A stretch of 64,000 nt of DNA from Isoetes taiwanensis. Its lineage: Eukaryota; Streptophyta; Lycopodiopsida; Isoetales; Isoetaceae. Under the pieces are notes generated by a model, which was not told the origin of the DNA, did not search any database, and saw only the letters and a list, made by a program, of their open reading frames with translations. Both the position numbers and the translations under genes were made by a program. The DNA is taken from the NCBI GenBank assembly GCA_021234155.1, contig JAJEKV010000014.1:4229563-4293562 (forward strand), read 5' to 3'. Positions 9,400-20,560 of the stretch are shown here, in pieces. Within the stretch, counting starts at the first letter, position 1, and each line of letters starts with the position of its first letter.

Positions 9400-9790
9400 C
9401 CAACTCTAATTGGAGAGTTGTTTTTAAGGAATTCAGGTCAGGTGGAGACTGATTGATGGCCATACTGTTTCTATGTTTCCAGATTGTCCATAAGCAAAGT
9501 GTCCTCACTGTTCCCATAAAAGGAGAATCATGTTTGAGAAAGTAAAAAAGATCAGCCTCACAGGTTGGAGCACTTATCCAGTTCCAAAAGGGAGTTAGCC
9601 AAGGGCAAATGAAGATATGAGTCGAGGTCTCAGCCTGACCACAGCCTAATGGGCATTTATCAGAGATCAGATCATTGAACTTAGCTCGATAGACATTTGT
9701 TTTAAGGCTTTTGTTGAGGAGAAGCCACCTAAAAAGAATAATTTTCCTTGCACACTGCAGCTTCCACCCTTTTTTAATGGTACCAATGGC
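9400..9790 (-). pseudogene. LINE zf-RVT (reverse transcriptase zinc-binding) domain
   Basis: The minus-strand reading includes ARKIILFRWLLLNKSLKTN, then SDKCPLGCGQAETSTHIF and ICPWLTPFWNW. This is the C-P-x-C-G...E-x-x-x-H-x-x-x-x-C-P spacing of the zinc-binding region that ends plant L1 ORF2 proteins. It continues the frame-broken RT upstream. Confidence 0.75.
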
Positions 9791-10036
9791 TTCAGATTCT
9801 GGACATCCCCACTATCTGAGTATCTAAAAGGAGAGAGTAGATCTTGGCAACACTATATCCTCTGTCATCAAGAGCCCAGTTTTTTCCTTTTATCTCATCA
9901 CTTGTACCCCTATCATGTTGAGTCAGAGCCCTGTAAATGTTCCTATTACAGAAGGAAGTTTTGTACAAAGTTGGAAATTTCCTGCCATGTTTTCCACCCA
10001 TCAGCATTCCTCATACTGCCAATTGTATTTAACCCT

Positions 10037-11632
10037 TTATTTCCACTCTTTGTACTTTCTTGGATGTTTTAGTGCCAGGCATCCATCATCCTCATCTGCT
10101 AAACCTTGGTTCCAAAAAATATCAAAATCATCCGTAACTTCCTCTATTGGATAGGCCTTGAAGCATACAGACACTCGATTCCACGCTTGTATGATCCTTC
10201 TCATGATAGTGGATGTACCTGATCCTGGGTTGAGCTGGTAAAATACTGAATCTGGCATGTGGTGAGGTGTAGATAGACTGCCCACTAGGGAGGTTTTCTC
10301 AATCCAGTACTTTGTTAAAAGAAGGGCAGGAGACTTTGTTGGGGAGAATGACCTCCAAACCAATTTTGCTGCCAAAACCTGTGCCTGAAGGAACAGATCT
10401 TTACACCCCAGGCCTCCTCTTTTCCTGGGTAATGTTAGGTGTTGCCAACCTACCATATGGGAGCCCTGCCATATGAATTTCTTCATAATTACTTCCAATT
10501 CCTGATAAGACTTCTTGTCTGCTATTATTGCTGAGGAGGAGAAAACATGGGAACTAGCAACAATACTATTAATTATCTCTACCCTACCAGCTAAAGAAAG
10601 TGTCTTAGGGTGCATCTGTAGTTTCTTCTTTATTTTAGTGACTATAGGCTCCCATAATCCATGTAGACTCATATTCAAGGCCAAGGGAAAACCTAATAGT
10701 TTAGTGGCAGATTGGTGACCACAAACTTTAATCCCTTCAATATGGTCCTCTTGACTATCAGAAATGACTGCACATTTTTCCTTAACATTACCTCTGAGGC
10801 TTTGCCAAACTTATCCATTGCTGAGAGGAAGTTTTGAATGCAATCACCTTATTCTTTTAAAAACACAAATGTATCGTCTGCATATTACATTACTGATAAG
10901 GGTTCACTCATTCCTGGAAGCATCAGACAACTGATCTTACCGTTTTATTGTAGTTTCATGATGATCCTGGTTACCATCTCTGCTACTATTAGGAAAAGAT
11001 AGGGGGCTAATGGGCAGCCTTGCCTAACACCACGTTTGCATTCAAAAAAAGGAGGTGGAGAACCATTTATAAACACGGCCGAACACCCTGCTATATTGAA
11101 TCCTGCTACCTTATTCAGAACTGCTCTTGAAAATCCCAGCTGAGTCATGGCTCTATAAAAAAAATTCCAATCTATGGTGTCATAAGCCCTTCTAAAATCT
11201 AATTTCAGAAGCACATATTTTTTATTGGAGACCATGTACCAGTGCAGCCCCTCATATGCCCCCAATGAAGTTATCAAAGATGCTTCTCCCTCTGGAAGAA
11301 ACCCTGACTGAACTGTGCTAATCTTCTCTTGAAGAATTTTCTTGAGTCTATTAGCAAAAATTTTGGCCAATATTTCATATGTCACATTGGACAATGAGAT
11401 TGGCCTCCAATCAGAGAATATGGTAGGCTTGTTTGTTTTGGTACCAAGGCAATCAAGCCAGCATTGATTGCTGGGTGCAACTTATCTGCCCTCCAAGCAC
11501 CCTGGATAAATGTGGTAACATCTTTGCCCATTAGGTCCCAAAAATGATCATAGAATTCAGGTGGCAATCCATCAGGCCCCGGGCTTTTCCCATGAGCCAT
11601 ACTCTTTATGACTCCTAAAATCTCAGCCTCAA
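10037..11632 (-). pseudogene. LINE reverse transcriptase domain
   Basis: Fragments in order on the minus strand: AHGKSPGPDGLPPEFYDHF (about 11540-11600), FANRLKKIL (11335), QSGFLPEGEAS (about 11285), LLKLDFRRAYDTIDWNFFYR (about 11150-11210), VRQGCPLAPYLFLIVAEM (about 10970-11025), YADDTFVFLK (about 10855-10885) and LTLPRKRGGLGCKDLF (about 10400-10440). These are fingers, palm and thumb blocks of a non-LTR RT. The YADD catalytic pair and the first palm aspartate are both intact. Frame breaks around 10690-10945 and at 11395 inactivate it. Confidence 0.85.
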
Positions 11633-11636
11633 GTGG

Positions 11637-12138
11637 AATTGCCAGAAGTTGTCCATCTTCAAGTTATTACATCAATTCGCACGGGGTCCCACAGGCTACG
11701 GATTGAAACAGGTAGATGGGAGCGGCCGCAATTGCCGCGAGACGCGAGACTATGTGCCTGTTGCCAGTTACAGGTTATTGAAGATGAAAGCCATACTCTT
11801 TTGAGTTGCCCTGCTTTTGAGATAGTCCGGACTCATTTTTCGACCTTAGCATTCCATTCCACGCTTCCACAACTTCTCAGCGCACCATCTGTGCATGACT
11901 TGGCATTATACATACTTGAGGTTCTAGATAAACGTCTGCAATTACTGAACCCTCAGTAGTCATTATCTAAGCTTGTCTAGTATCATCATTACTGCAAAGG
12001 TTTTTCCCTTGAAAACCTTTCGAGGCAGGGGTTTTTTAATCCTAGTAGTAATGATTGTACTAGCCCATTGTATGGGTCCCATGACCTATTGGTCTCCGTG
12101 GACGTTAAAAAAACTATTCTATTCTATTCTATTCTAAT
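11637..12138 (+). mobile_element. Nested 5'-truncated LINE fragment with (TTCTA)n tail
   Basis: Plus-strand insertion into the older LINE. It encodes only the last ~105 residues of an ORF2 (11640-11959: IRTGSHRLRIETGRW, CACCQLQVIEDESHTLLSC), a zinc-binding RT tail of a different LINE family. A 175-bp 3' UTR and a pentanucleotide tail (TTCTA repeated) end at about 12135. Removing 11637-12135 restores the host LINE reading ..GPKDEPI then PLEAEILGVIKS. AAT on both sides (11637-11639 and 12136-12138) may be a minimal target-site duplication. Confidence 0.8.
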
Positions 12139-13403
12139 AGGCTCATCCTTGGGACCAAGATAATCAAAGAATTCCATCATATGACAATTGTCTATATGTT
12201 TTGCAGCAAAAAGCTCTTTGTACTTACAATAGAACAAATTATGAATATCTTCCTGCTTGGATAGATCTTGTTGATTGTCATCCTGTAGTGTTATTATCCC
12301 ATTATTCATTAGCCTATTTTTGGCAGCTCTGAAGAAGAACTTAGAGCTGCAATCATCCATTTAATTGATATACAGACTTTTGCTTTTGATTGCTAAGCTC
12401 TTTGCCTCATGCTCCTCAATCAATTTGACCTTCCTCTCTAGAGTTTCTTCCCGCTGTTGTAGGAGCACATTAGCTTTATCTTGAAAGAGATTTTGTCTGA
12501 TCTCTTTTATTTCCAAATATACCTCATTTTTTTTCCTGCCTTTTTTTTTTACTCCAATCCTTGCCCCATAGTTTGATCCAGTTTTTGATCTGTTTAGTTC
12601 TGCTTATGAACTCCTTCATTGGTCCACTGACATTCAAAGCATGCAAGGAGGTAGTATTAAACTTAAAAGGTGTATCAGCAAACCTTTTCTGAGGAAGCAG
12701 ACTCGTATCTAAAATTTGAGGAAAGTGGTCTGATATAGAATTGCTACAGTCATTACTAATAGTCAAATTATCCCATCCTACAAGGGTATATATTTTGGTA
12801 TAATATCTATCCAGGAGGCAATATACCCTATCAGATCCTTTCCTCTTATTACTCCACGGATATGAATTGGAAGAGGAGAGAGCATAATATAAGAAATTGT
12901 GCACAAGTTTATTCCATTGCAATCTCTCGCCTTTGGACATATTGATCTTTTTTCCTGCCTTCTGCTCCCAAGAAGGGGTGTTGTTAAAGTCTCCACTTAA
13001 AATCCAGTTGCTGATACTCTGCCCTTGTAGCCAATCTGTCATGTCTTTCCACTGCTTCTCTCTGTCTTCAGGGGAAGTAGAAGCATAGACATTGATAATG
13101 CCTACTTGCTCGTTTTCTATCTCCAAAAATACAGCTTGCCATCTGCCAGAGGGATGGGAAAAGGAGCCTAACTTTCTAAGCCTACTCCAAGCAATACAAA
13201 TACCACCTTTAGTGCCATTGCTGGGGACCAGATCAAGCCCCCATTAGAAAATATCCAATTTCCTAAATTGGAAGCCTCAAAAGGAGGAAGTCTGTGCTCC
13301 TGCAAGAGTATTATATCTACTTTAATTTCTTTTAGAGCAATTAAGGCCCTTTTCCTCTTTAGGGGGCCTTTGATGCCCCCAAGTTCAATGACACTATGTT
13401 CAT
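12139..13403 (-). pseudogene. LINE APE-type endonuclease and linker
   Basis: The start MNIVSLNLG is followed after one frameshift by GIKGPLKRKRALIALKEIKV and ILLQEHRLPPFE (about 13275-13400; E of QEHR is the metal-binding glutamate). Then come IINVYASTSPEDREKQW, NWILSGDFNNTPSW, a WSNKRKGSDRVYCLLDR block and SISDHFP (SDH catalytic box). The linker toward RT includes SSKFFFRAAKNR (about 12335). Family function is nicking the genomic target to prime reverse transcription. The copy is frameshifted and interrupted at 12136. Confidence 0.82.
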
Positions 13404-13619
13404 TTGATGGCCAGCTCTGCCAATTCCACCCAGAAAACTAGTTCGACTTTGTTGATCTTAATTTTTTTCATTTTCAAGGGGACACTTCCAAAATTGTGGC
13501 CATTTTGATTTTGATACATCCTCCAACTTCAATTGTTTCGGCTTCCTTCCCACTAAAGACAAACCACAAAAAGCAGAGAATTACTACTCTGTCTGACAGC
13601 TGGAAGCTTAAAAAAAAAA

Positions 13620-15660
13620 AGCTGTAGAATTCATGCTCCCACTCAAGGAAATAAATTCAGATTTTTACCTTCTTAAGAGTGTAATCCATCACTTGATCAC
13701 ACAAAAGAAAACAAGACGCATTTCAAATGAACCTAAAACGATGCACCTTCTAAGCTTCCAGAATTTTGGTATGATTAGAAGGAATTCGACTGAAGAGGAT
13801 TTAATGTGCATTTTAGAGCCCTTCATCATGAGCCTGCAACCCCCCGTCGCCAGACTTGAATAGCCCGTATGACCGGTCTCATGCAAAAAACCACCGCTCA
13901 GATGAGCCGCTTGACGTGCTAGAATTTTGTTTTTTTTTTTTTTGGTACAACAACAATAAAAAAAAGGACCAACTATGGGCCTATTATTAAAGTTCATTGA
14001 TTGTTATTTTTGGTCCTACTGGTCTATATGGTTCCCGGTTGCCCTGGCTTCTGAGGAAAGTTATGTAATGAACAAGGAACAAGAGAAGCATTCATGAAGA
14101 CAACACGAGTACCTAAACTACATCTCTTAAACCAAGCTAACAAAATGTACAAAATTGTGGCCTTTTGTCCATGTGAAAAGACATGAACCAAAAGACACAT
14201 ACAAAAATACTATACAAATACATCTATAAACGTATATCTCATTTTGTCCTAAGGTTCCTTACAGATGCCCATTGGTACTTATGGTCCAAGGATGACTTGA
14301 TCTGACCTGGTCCAAATGTTACTAATCTATAGACATTTTGGCAGTGCCATAAAGGTCACCACTTACAACCTTACATACCATTCAAGTGCTTGCCGTTGTA
14401 TCCTCCAACCTTCTATTTAATAATGGACATTCGTACATACTACTGTTGGCAACGAGAGCATATTAACGCAAATGATCTTGAAGCATCATCAAGACGACAT
14501 CCACGCACCATAAAACAGCTACTGGAGCAGCTCACGGTAATGCAAGGCAGGCGAGGCAGCATAAACGTGAATCCTAAAAATGTCGACCTTGATCCACTGA
14601 GCTCACATAGTCAAACGGCCTAAGCTCTATGGCGCACTGGAATAAATCACTGTGGAGCCAAGCCCAGCCAGCTCATACAACTCAATGGACCCTAAAATGC
14701 TACGATCAGAGAAAAAACAGAAGAAAAAAAGGGTGGGGGAGAAGTGGGAAGGAGAGGAAGAGAAAGGCAATCACTGTTTGGGGTGCATGCGAGTGAAGCG
14801 TCATAGTTGTGCCTCTTTTATAAACACTGGCACGACCGCAAAATATCAAAACGCGGCCACAAGGACGACTGCATGGCCGCAACGAGACAAAGATGTGGCC
14901 ACAACGTTGCGACCATAAGCCTACACAATGCGTTTGCCACATTTTGATGCCCTGCCACGTTTTTCCCTAATGCGGCTGCCACAAAATTTTGGAACACGTC
15001 CGCCCTTCTGCAAATTCGCAACCACACTAGAAAGGGTGTGCCTGAAAATTGGTTAAACGCGACCGCAAATGTGGCGTCCGTGTAACATCGAGGCTGCATT
15101 TATTGTAATTTCTATACATCTATGCCCTGAAGGAGGCACGTTTGGACTGGAATTTTTTTGGGTTAACATATGAAACTACTAAAAATATATTTTATACTTT
15201 CAAAACACGTATTTTAAAAAAGTACATACAAAAGTTTTGAAAAATACATACAAAACCTATCCTTGATATAAGATGTCTGGCTATGGCATTCATGTAAGGT
15301 CGCGCTGCTAGGCGAATCCAGCCTGCGTGGGCACATGAGATTAAGCGGTTGTTGAAGATTAAATGATTAGAAAGGAAGTGCCGGAGTTTGAAACAGTGAT
15401 TCACAAAGATCCATTTGGGAAACTGAATGTCGGATCGCATTAGCGAAGAAAGATTCCTGGGATTGATCAGAGCAGTGCTTGGGCTCTCGGGTAGCAGAAG
15501 CTCTCTTGTTTAATTTACAGGCTCATCTCTGAATGAGGATTTGCAGATCTGAATAAGGATGCAGATCTGAATAAAGGCGTAATTTTTGGAGGTATCTGCC
15601 TTTGCATCTGTGATTGTGGATGGAATCCGGCATAAAGAATAAATAAACATAGAAATATAG
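13620..15660. other. Non-coding stretch with T-run and CGGCC-rich block
   Basis: No gene recognised. A T-run at about 13927-13942 followed by GGTACAACAACAAT could be the reverse-complemented tail of another decayed retroposon. Positions 14820-15080 are locally GC-rich, with recurring GCGGCC/GCGACC words (GCGGCCACAA, ATGGCCGCAACG, ATGTGGCCACAACG), the remains of a short-word repeat or a CpG-rich mobile element. The stretch from 15120 to 15660 is AT-rich host sequence that resumes at 33310. Confidence 0.5.
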
Positions 15661-15664
15661 CCAC

Positions 15665-15893
15665 TGTAAAGAATAGGCAGTGTAGAGCAATAAACAAGAT
15701 GCTTCACCAAACCAAGACACTTCCTTCTTTATTCACATCCAATATATATACAATGAATAAATCTCAATGCACATGCATACTATACAAGTGTTGTGCATGC
15801 AATCACATGCGTGCATGCGCATGTGCATGTACATGCATGCAATCTAATGCATGTTGATAATATTTTACAAGTTCAATACTCAATATTCTAACA
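15665..15893 (-). repeat. Copia 3' LTR
   Basis: 229 bp, minus-strand ends TGTTAGAATATTGAG and CTATTCTTTACA. Closely matches 33069-33304. Positions 15770-15855 are an almost unbroken alternation of purine-pyrimidine words (CATGCATGTGCATGC), where most differences between the two LTRs cluster. Confidence 0.92.
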
Positions 15894-16067
15894 CTCCCCC
15901 TCATGCCAACACTTGAACTCCCAAAATATGGCGTAATTCTTCAAAACTAGCACGCCGCAATGGTTTGGTAAATATATCTGCAACCTGTGTTTCAGTATGT
16001 ACATACTCCAACTTAATCTTCCGCTTCTTTACTACTTGACGTATAAAATGATGACGAATAGCAATAT
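15894..16067 (-). pseudogene. Copia RNase H, C-terminal half
   Basis: The minus strand reads NIAIRHHFIRQVVKKRKIKL, then EYVHTETQVADIFTKPL and a short tail ending LGVQVLA. This is the typical copia RNase H terminus (H.D.R.HFIRE.V, V.T..Q.ADI.TKPL). Its N-terminal half is at 29052-29180, across the gypsy insertion. Confidence 0.88.
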
Positions 16068-17634
16068 TGTGACGTCCCCTACTCGCATACGGTGCTCTCA
16101 CCGTATACAAACAGGAGTTCTCCCCCCATACCAGTTCCACACTGATACAGGGCCCTCCACATGTCACTGCACCCGTAACGAGTCCCAGTGGGGAAGAGTG
16201 AAGGTGTCATTCTACCCTATCTCCCTCAGGGCCTACCTAGCTGCGGAAGCGCAAACATACATGTCAGTATACAACATAATCCTCCATCCACCCCGAAGGT
16301 GGTGCATCAACATCTCTGATAAACAATGATCAAATCATACATATGGAAACTCTACCCAAGGCTCGGACTTCAAGGGAGGATCCTGCTTGGGTCTCCGTGA
16401 GTTCATTGCGGCATAATTCATGGCAATGGATTTGGTTGGCATAAGAACATGGCATAGGGTTGTCCACTCCATCCGCCCCTCCCATGCACACTTTGCGTAG
16501 GGCTGAAAAGTGTCGGGACCTGATCAGAGCTCACGGATGCATAGCCGGGGGCTATTCCCCGGTCTCATCCTCCCGGGCCTGATGGGGGGCAGGAAGGGAT
16601 CACTCCCCCCAGATCCGCATGCTGACTCAAGGTGACTAGAGGGCCACCGCCTCAGATTCGACCCAACCCACTGGAAAGTGTACACCACTTCACGGGTGTC
16701 GAGTCCATGCCTTACCCGCACTCGCTGGTAAGCCATTAGACCTAGTCACAATGATCCCCCGGTAGGCTTTACACACCGTGAGGGATCGCTCAAGAGTCGA
16801 CATGAACCTCCTTCTTAGCCACCCCGCCCCTTCACCCACAACCAAAGTGGTTCTTGCACACAAAATCGAATTTACAAGCAGTGCTAGAGAGGCTACTCTA
16901 GGAGCATCAACTACAAAGCCTTAGGGCCTCTACCCCCTTCCCAATACAAGGAGTTCACAGAGATACATCATCCCTATATATCACAGAAGAACTAAAGAAC
17001 TAGATCTAATCTATATCATAGAGTTAGGTTCTTTAGTTAGTGTCTAAGATCTAAAGATCTAGATAGCTGCTATGGGCAATTTAATAGTCTAAGCTTACTG
17101 GTTCTATGACTAGAAGACGGTTTAAGCTATTAAATTGACCAAATACCTGATCCTTGGGTGGCTCCTCCTGACCTAAGTTCAACCATTCCACCGAAATGAT
17201 CGAATCGGAAAACCGATGGTGCGATTCGGGGCAGCGTCTCGGGAGGCGGTTTTGGCCCCAGGGCAGCCAAAACAGAGCTCTAAAACCCTATGGACTAAAA
17301 ACTAGCAAGTTAGGGTTTCCCTACCCTAAATAGACATGGGGTTAGGGCTAGGGTTTCCAATTAGCCCTTTTTGGCATGTGGGATAATTGGAAAGGGCCCA
17401 CTTGCCATTAATGGCTAGGTGGCAAAATATGCCTACATGGAAAAGTGTGCCCACATTAATGTGCATAAGTACACATTAATAACATGTGAACATACCTAGC
17501 AAGTTGCCCCTAGGGCTACTTTACCTGCTATCCGTCCTGCAGACACGCTTGGCCGGAGAGTGGCGGTACGCTGCGATTTGGGGCAAAGATGCGATATAAT
17601 GCTTCCGGACCGATAATCGTGGCCGAACGTCACA
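16068..17634 (-). repeat. Gypsy 3' LTR (1567 bp)
   Basis: Aligns along its length with 27539-29046. It contains a hairpin-capable CTAAAGAAC..GTTCTTTAG pair (about 16990-17040) and a repeated GATCTAAAGATCTAGAT stretch. It differs from its partner mainly by short indels. Confidence 0.92.
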
Positions 17635-18522
17635 TTCTCCCCACCTTGAAATGATGCTGTCCGCAGCATCGTGGGTCTCCCCACCTTGGGATCTTTCTAA
17701 CCCGCAATCTGCAATCAACGTGATGCATACACTATAATGGTTATACATTTACCAAGATTACCCTAAGGTAATATTTTTAGAACATTATTACGTCATCATA
17801 CTTTGGAATACTTATCAATTCATAACATTATTAAACAAGTTATTCACTATCTCAGTTATTATGACATTAAGTTAGACAAAATTTCAACATCTTATATCTA
17901 TTATTATTGTTCGAGGTACTCTTCGTTCCTTGCAACACATTCCAACAAAATTTGTGTTGCAAGTCTTCGTAGCTCGACCTCCTTGCCCTCCGGAGTGCTC
18001 TATTGGCCTGCAGGTCGATACTACGTTAGTACCATTTTAATTATTTAATAAATTTTGGTTATATGGTGACCACCCCAGTGCTATCTACATGGATGCATGG
18101 CTAATCTCCCGGCGTAGGAAGAGGGTGAATCTTCCATTATGGCCGTGGAGACAGCGCCTATATGCCTATATGCCGCTCATGCCTACACCCTAGTTGCCCA
18201 GTGGAGGATAGGTCCTTCCCCGTATATGGGGCGTGAAGGCCCCATTCCTCCTATCAAAGCATATATGGGGCTAGAGGTGCTTTTCCTATCGCTGCATTCC
18301 TTAATGACCTCCTTTCTTCGAGGTCGCCTACTTCCGGGGACGTAAGTAGACTTTCTAATCTACCTTCCACTCGCCTGTTTTAAAACGCCGGTCATGCCTA
18401 CATTGACATTACACCACGCCCTAGAGATCACCGTAGTGGTCTCATCATTTGCCAGACAACACATGCACCCATACCAAGCATAGGTGGCATGCGTGATTAA
18501 TCCTAACTACACAAGAATTAGC
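17635..18522. other. Gypsy 3' untranslated region
   Basis: Between the polypurine tract and the end of the chromodomain frame. No coding region recognised. AT-rich around 17740-18060. Short open frames on either strand show no family features. Confidence 0.6.
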
Positions 18523-19281
18523 CTACACAAATCGACATGCCCGAGCCGATTTCTTCGAGATGACCTTGTCCGGCCCCATTGCTCCATAAACCGTGGGTAC
18601 TGCTTTTACTAAGTCCTTCTTAAGTACCCATGTCGCGTTTTCCACCGGCAAGTGTTTCCACTTGACCAAATATCGGAGGAATTCTGATCTCCTCGCTTTC
18701 TTGAAAGCTTTATCAAGAATCAATTTCGAACTATTTCCAAATGCTTCCTCCGTCATTTCCAACAACGTTGGAGTGTCCAAGACTTCGTCTGGATTTGGAG
18801 TGTGCTTCTTCAACAAACTCACATGGAAGACCTTATGAATCTTTAGGTGTGCTGGCAAATCTAACTTGTAGGATTGATTACCTACTCTCTTAATTATTCT
18901 GAATGGTCCAGCCCACCTTGGAGCAAGCTTCTTGCAATTCCCGATCCTGAGCTTCGCCTGCTTCACCTTGATCTTGAGCCATACATCATCTCCAACTTTG
19001 AACTCTCTGACTGTTCGATGCTTGTCGGCGATGCTCTTTTGTCGACTTCTTGGTGCCAGTAGATACCCTCGAACCTCTTCCACAAGCCGCCGATATCGCC
19101 AACATCTCGCCAAGAAACTTCCACTTTGACACGGGGTTGTGCCAAGTGTCCGAGTTAGGCAATCGAGAAGCCGTAGTTGATCATAAACGGCGACATTTGG
19201 GACGATTCCTCGCTTGGTGCTATTGTATGCAAACTCCACCAAGTGAATAAATTCTTCCCACATACCTTGCTTATTCCGCAT
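18523..19281 (-). pseudogene. Gypsy integrase C-terminus plus chromodomain
   Basis: A 252-codon open frame. Its first part (MWEEFIHLVEFAYNSTKRG region) is the end of the integrase core. The middle carries the GPF/Y-like module (PRWAGPFRIIKRVGNQSYKL, then LPAHLKIHKVFHVSLLKK). The end (about residues 190-235) is a chromodomain: ILDKAFKKARRSEFLRYLVK then WKHLPVENATWVLKKDL. Chromodomains steer chromoviral integration to modified histones. The usual W-E-P of the third strand is WVL here. This is the longest intact piece of the element. Confidence 0.88.
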
Positions 19282-19880
19282 ATAGTTTCGTGAGCATGTC
19301 CTCTAAGATCCCGTTGGTCCGCTCCGCTTGGCCATCCGGTCCAGGATGATACCGTGCTCATGGATAGCTTGGTCTGAATTGTCGCAAAGAGGTCTTGCCA
19401 AAATGCACTCATGAACTTCTGGTCCCTCGCTTGGATATAATCTCCCTTGGCATGCCATGAAGCCCTGAAGATCTCTTTGGTGAAGAGCTTTGTGTATCCA
19501 TAGTCAGATCTGTGGTCTTGCAAGGCACAAAGTGTGCCATCTTCGACAACTTGTCGACCACTACCATCAAGGCATCCTTCCCTCTTACCGCCCTTGGGAG
19601 CCCCGCGGATGAAATCCATGTTGATCACCTCCCACTTAGCGTTTGGCACCGCTAGTGGCTCTAATGCCCCTGAATTAAGCTGCTCGCTTCTTCGCCGTCA
19701 CGGGCATAGCCGACATTCCTTGATGTAGCGAGCTATTTGCTTCTTCATTCCTCGCCAATAATAGGCTGCGCAAGACTTTTGAAATATGTTTTCATGAATC
19801 CCACATGGCCAGCTATTGGGCTGTTGCAGCGTGTCATGGAGGATCAACTTCCTTACACCTGATGATTCGGCACGCGACAA
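19282..19880 (-). pseudogene. Gypsy integrase N-terminal zinc domain and core
   Basis: Minus-strand pieces: LILHDTL, GIHENIFQKSCAAYYWRGMK, KQIARYIKECRLCP (HHCC zinc module, second H and CxxC visible), then WEVINMDFIRGAPKGGKREG, RDQKFMSAFWQDLF and STVSSWTGWPSG (frame-shifted YHPQTDGQ region). The D of MDFI is the first core acid. Frames change at least three times, so no active integrase is encoded. Confidence 0.8.
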
Positions 19881-19914
19881 CTTGTTCTTATGGTATAACA
19901 GGTTGCCTTCCTTC

Positions 19915-20560
19915 TTATAATGCTTGAAGGTCTCCCCGCTCTTTATATCCTGTTTCTAGCCTCCTTAGAGAGGCTTGCCCATACTTCCTGAAATCCACAT
20001 CCGCTGGCAAGGACTCTTCAATCTTCTTACCAAAGTCGCCGAGAGCGCGAAATTGCATTGCAATGCACTCTAGTTGTCGGGGGTGCCTTGAAAGCATCCG
20101 CTACCACATTGAGTTTCCCCGCTTGTAGACTATCTCAAAGTCATATTCCTCGAGGAACTCCATCCACCTCCGCCGCCTCAGATTGAGGTGTGGTTATGCG
20201 TGAACACATATTTGGAGGCTCGATGGGTCGGTATCCAATTGGAACTTCCTTCCCAAGAGATAGTGCCTCCATATTCTTAATGCCCCGACAAACCGCAAGC
20301 AATTCCTGATCATGGGTTGGGTAGCGGCCTCGGCGGCTGCTCATCTTCCCCGAGTCATACGCTACCACACGCCTCTTCTTGCATAAGCACCGCACCTGTA
20401 GCTATCTTACTCGCGACTCTGTTGCTACAAGCTTGTCTTTTTCCCGGGTCCGGCGAGGTCAAGACAGTCTTTGCCGCCGCCGTGGCTTCTTTCAACAATT
20501 CAAACCCCTTTTGGGCTTTCTTGTGCCAATGCTCGCCCCAATCTTTCACCTTCTCCGCCT
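19915..20560 (-). pseudogene. Gypsy RNase H region
   Basis: Minus-strand pieces: WHKKAQKGFELLKEATAAA, KTVLTSPDPGKR, AVLMQEE, SSRRGRYPTHDQELLAVCRG, IKNMEAL and later FRALGDFGKKIEESLPAD. These are the RT-to-RNase H connection (AF..LK..L..APVL..PD) and the Y-P-x-x-D/E-x-E-L-L-A-V motif of Ty3 RNase H. Frames are broken. Confidence 0.75.

Larger units (their letters stand above)
8675..13620 (-). mobile_element. L1-type non-LTR retrotransposon (LINE), minus strand
   Basis: Degenerate L1-clade LINE. A 24-nt T-run at 8675-8698 is the reverse complement of its poly-A tail and fixes the 3' end. Going upstream on the minus strand there is a zinc-binding RT tail (about 9400-9790), reverse transcriptase (10037-11632) and an APE-type endonuclease (12136-13403, start MNIVSLNLG). 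No ORF1 is recognised. A short stretch before 13403 may be its end, so the copy is probably 5'-truncated near 13620, where an A-run occurs. The RT-endonuclease junction is interrupted by a younger LINE fragment (11637-12138). Confidence 0.85.

Noticed and set aside
13926-13942. Separate LINE insertion ending at the T-run
   Set aside because: No coding remnant or target duplication was found next to it, so it is listed only as a possible retroposon tail.
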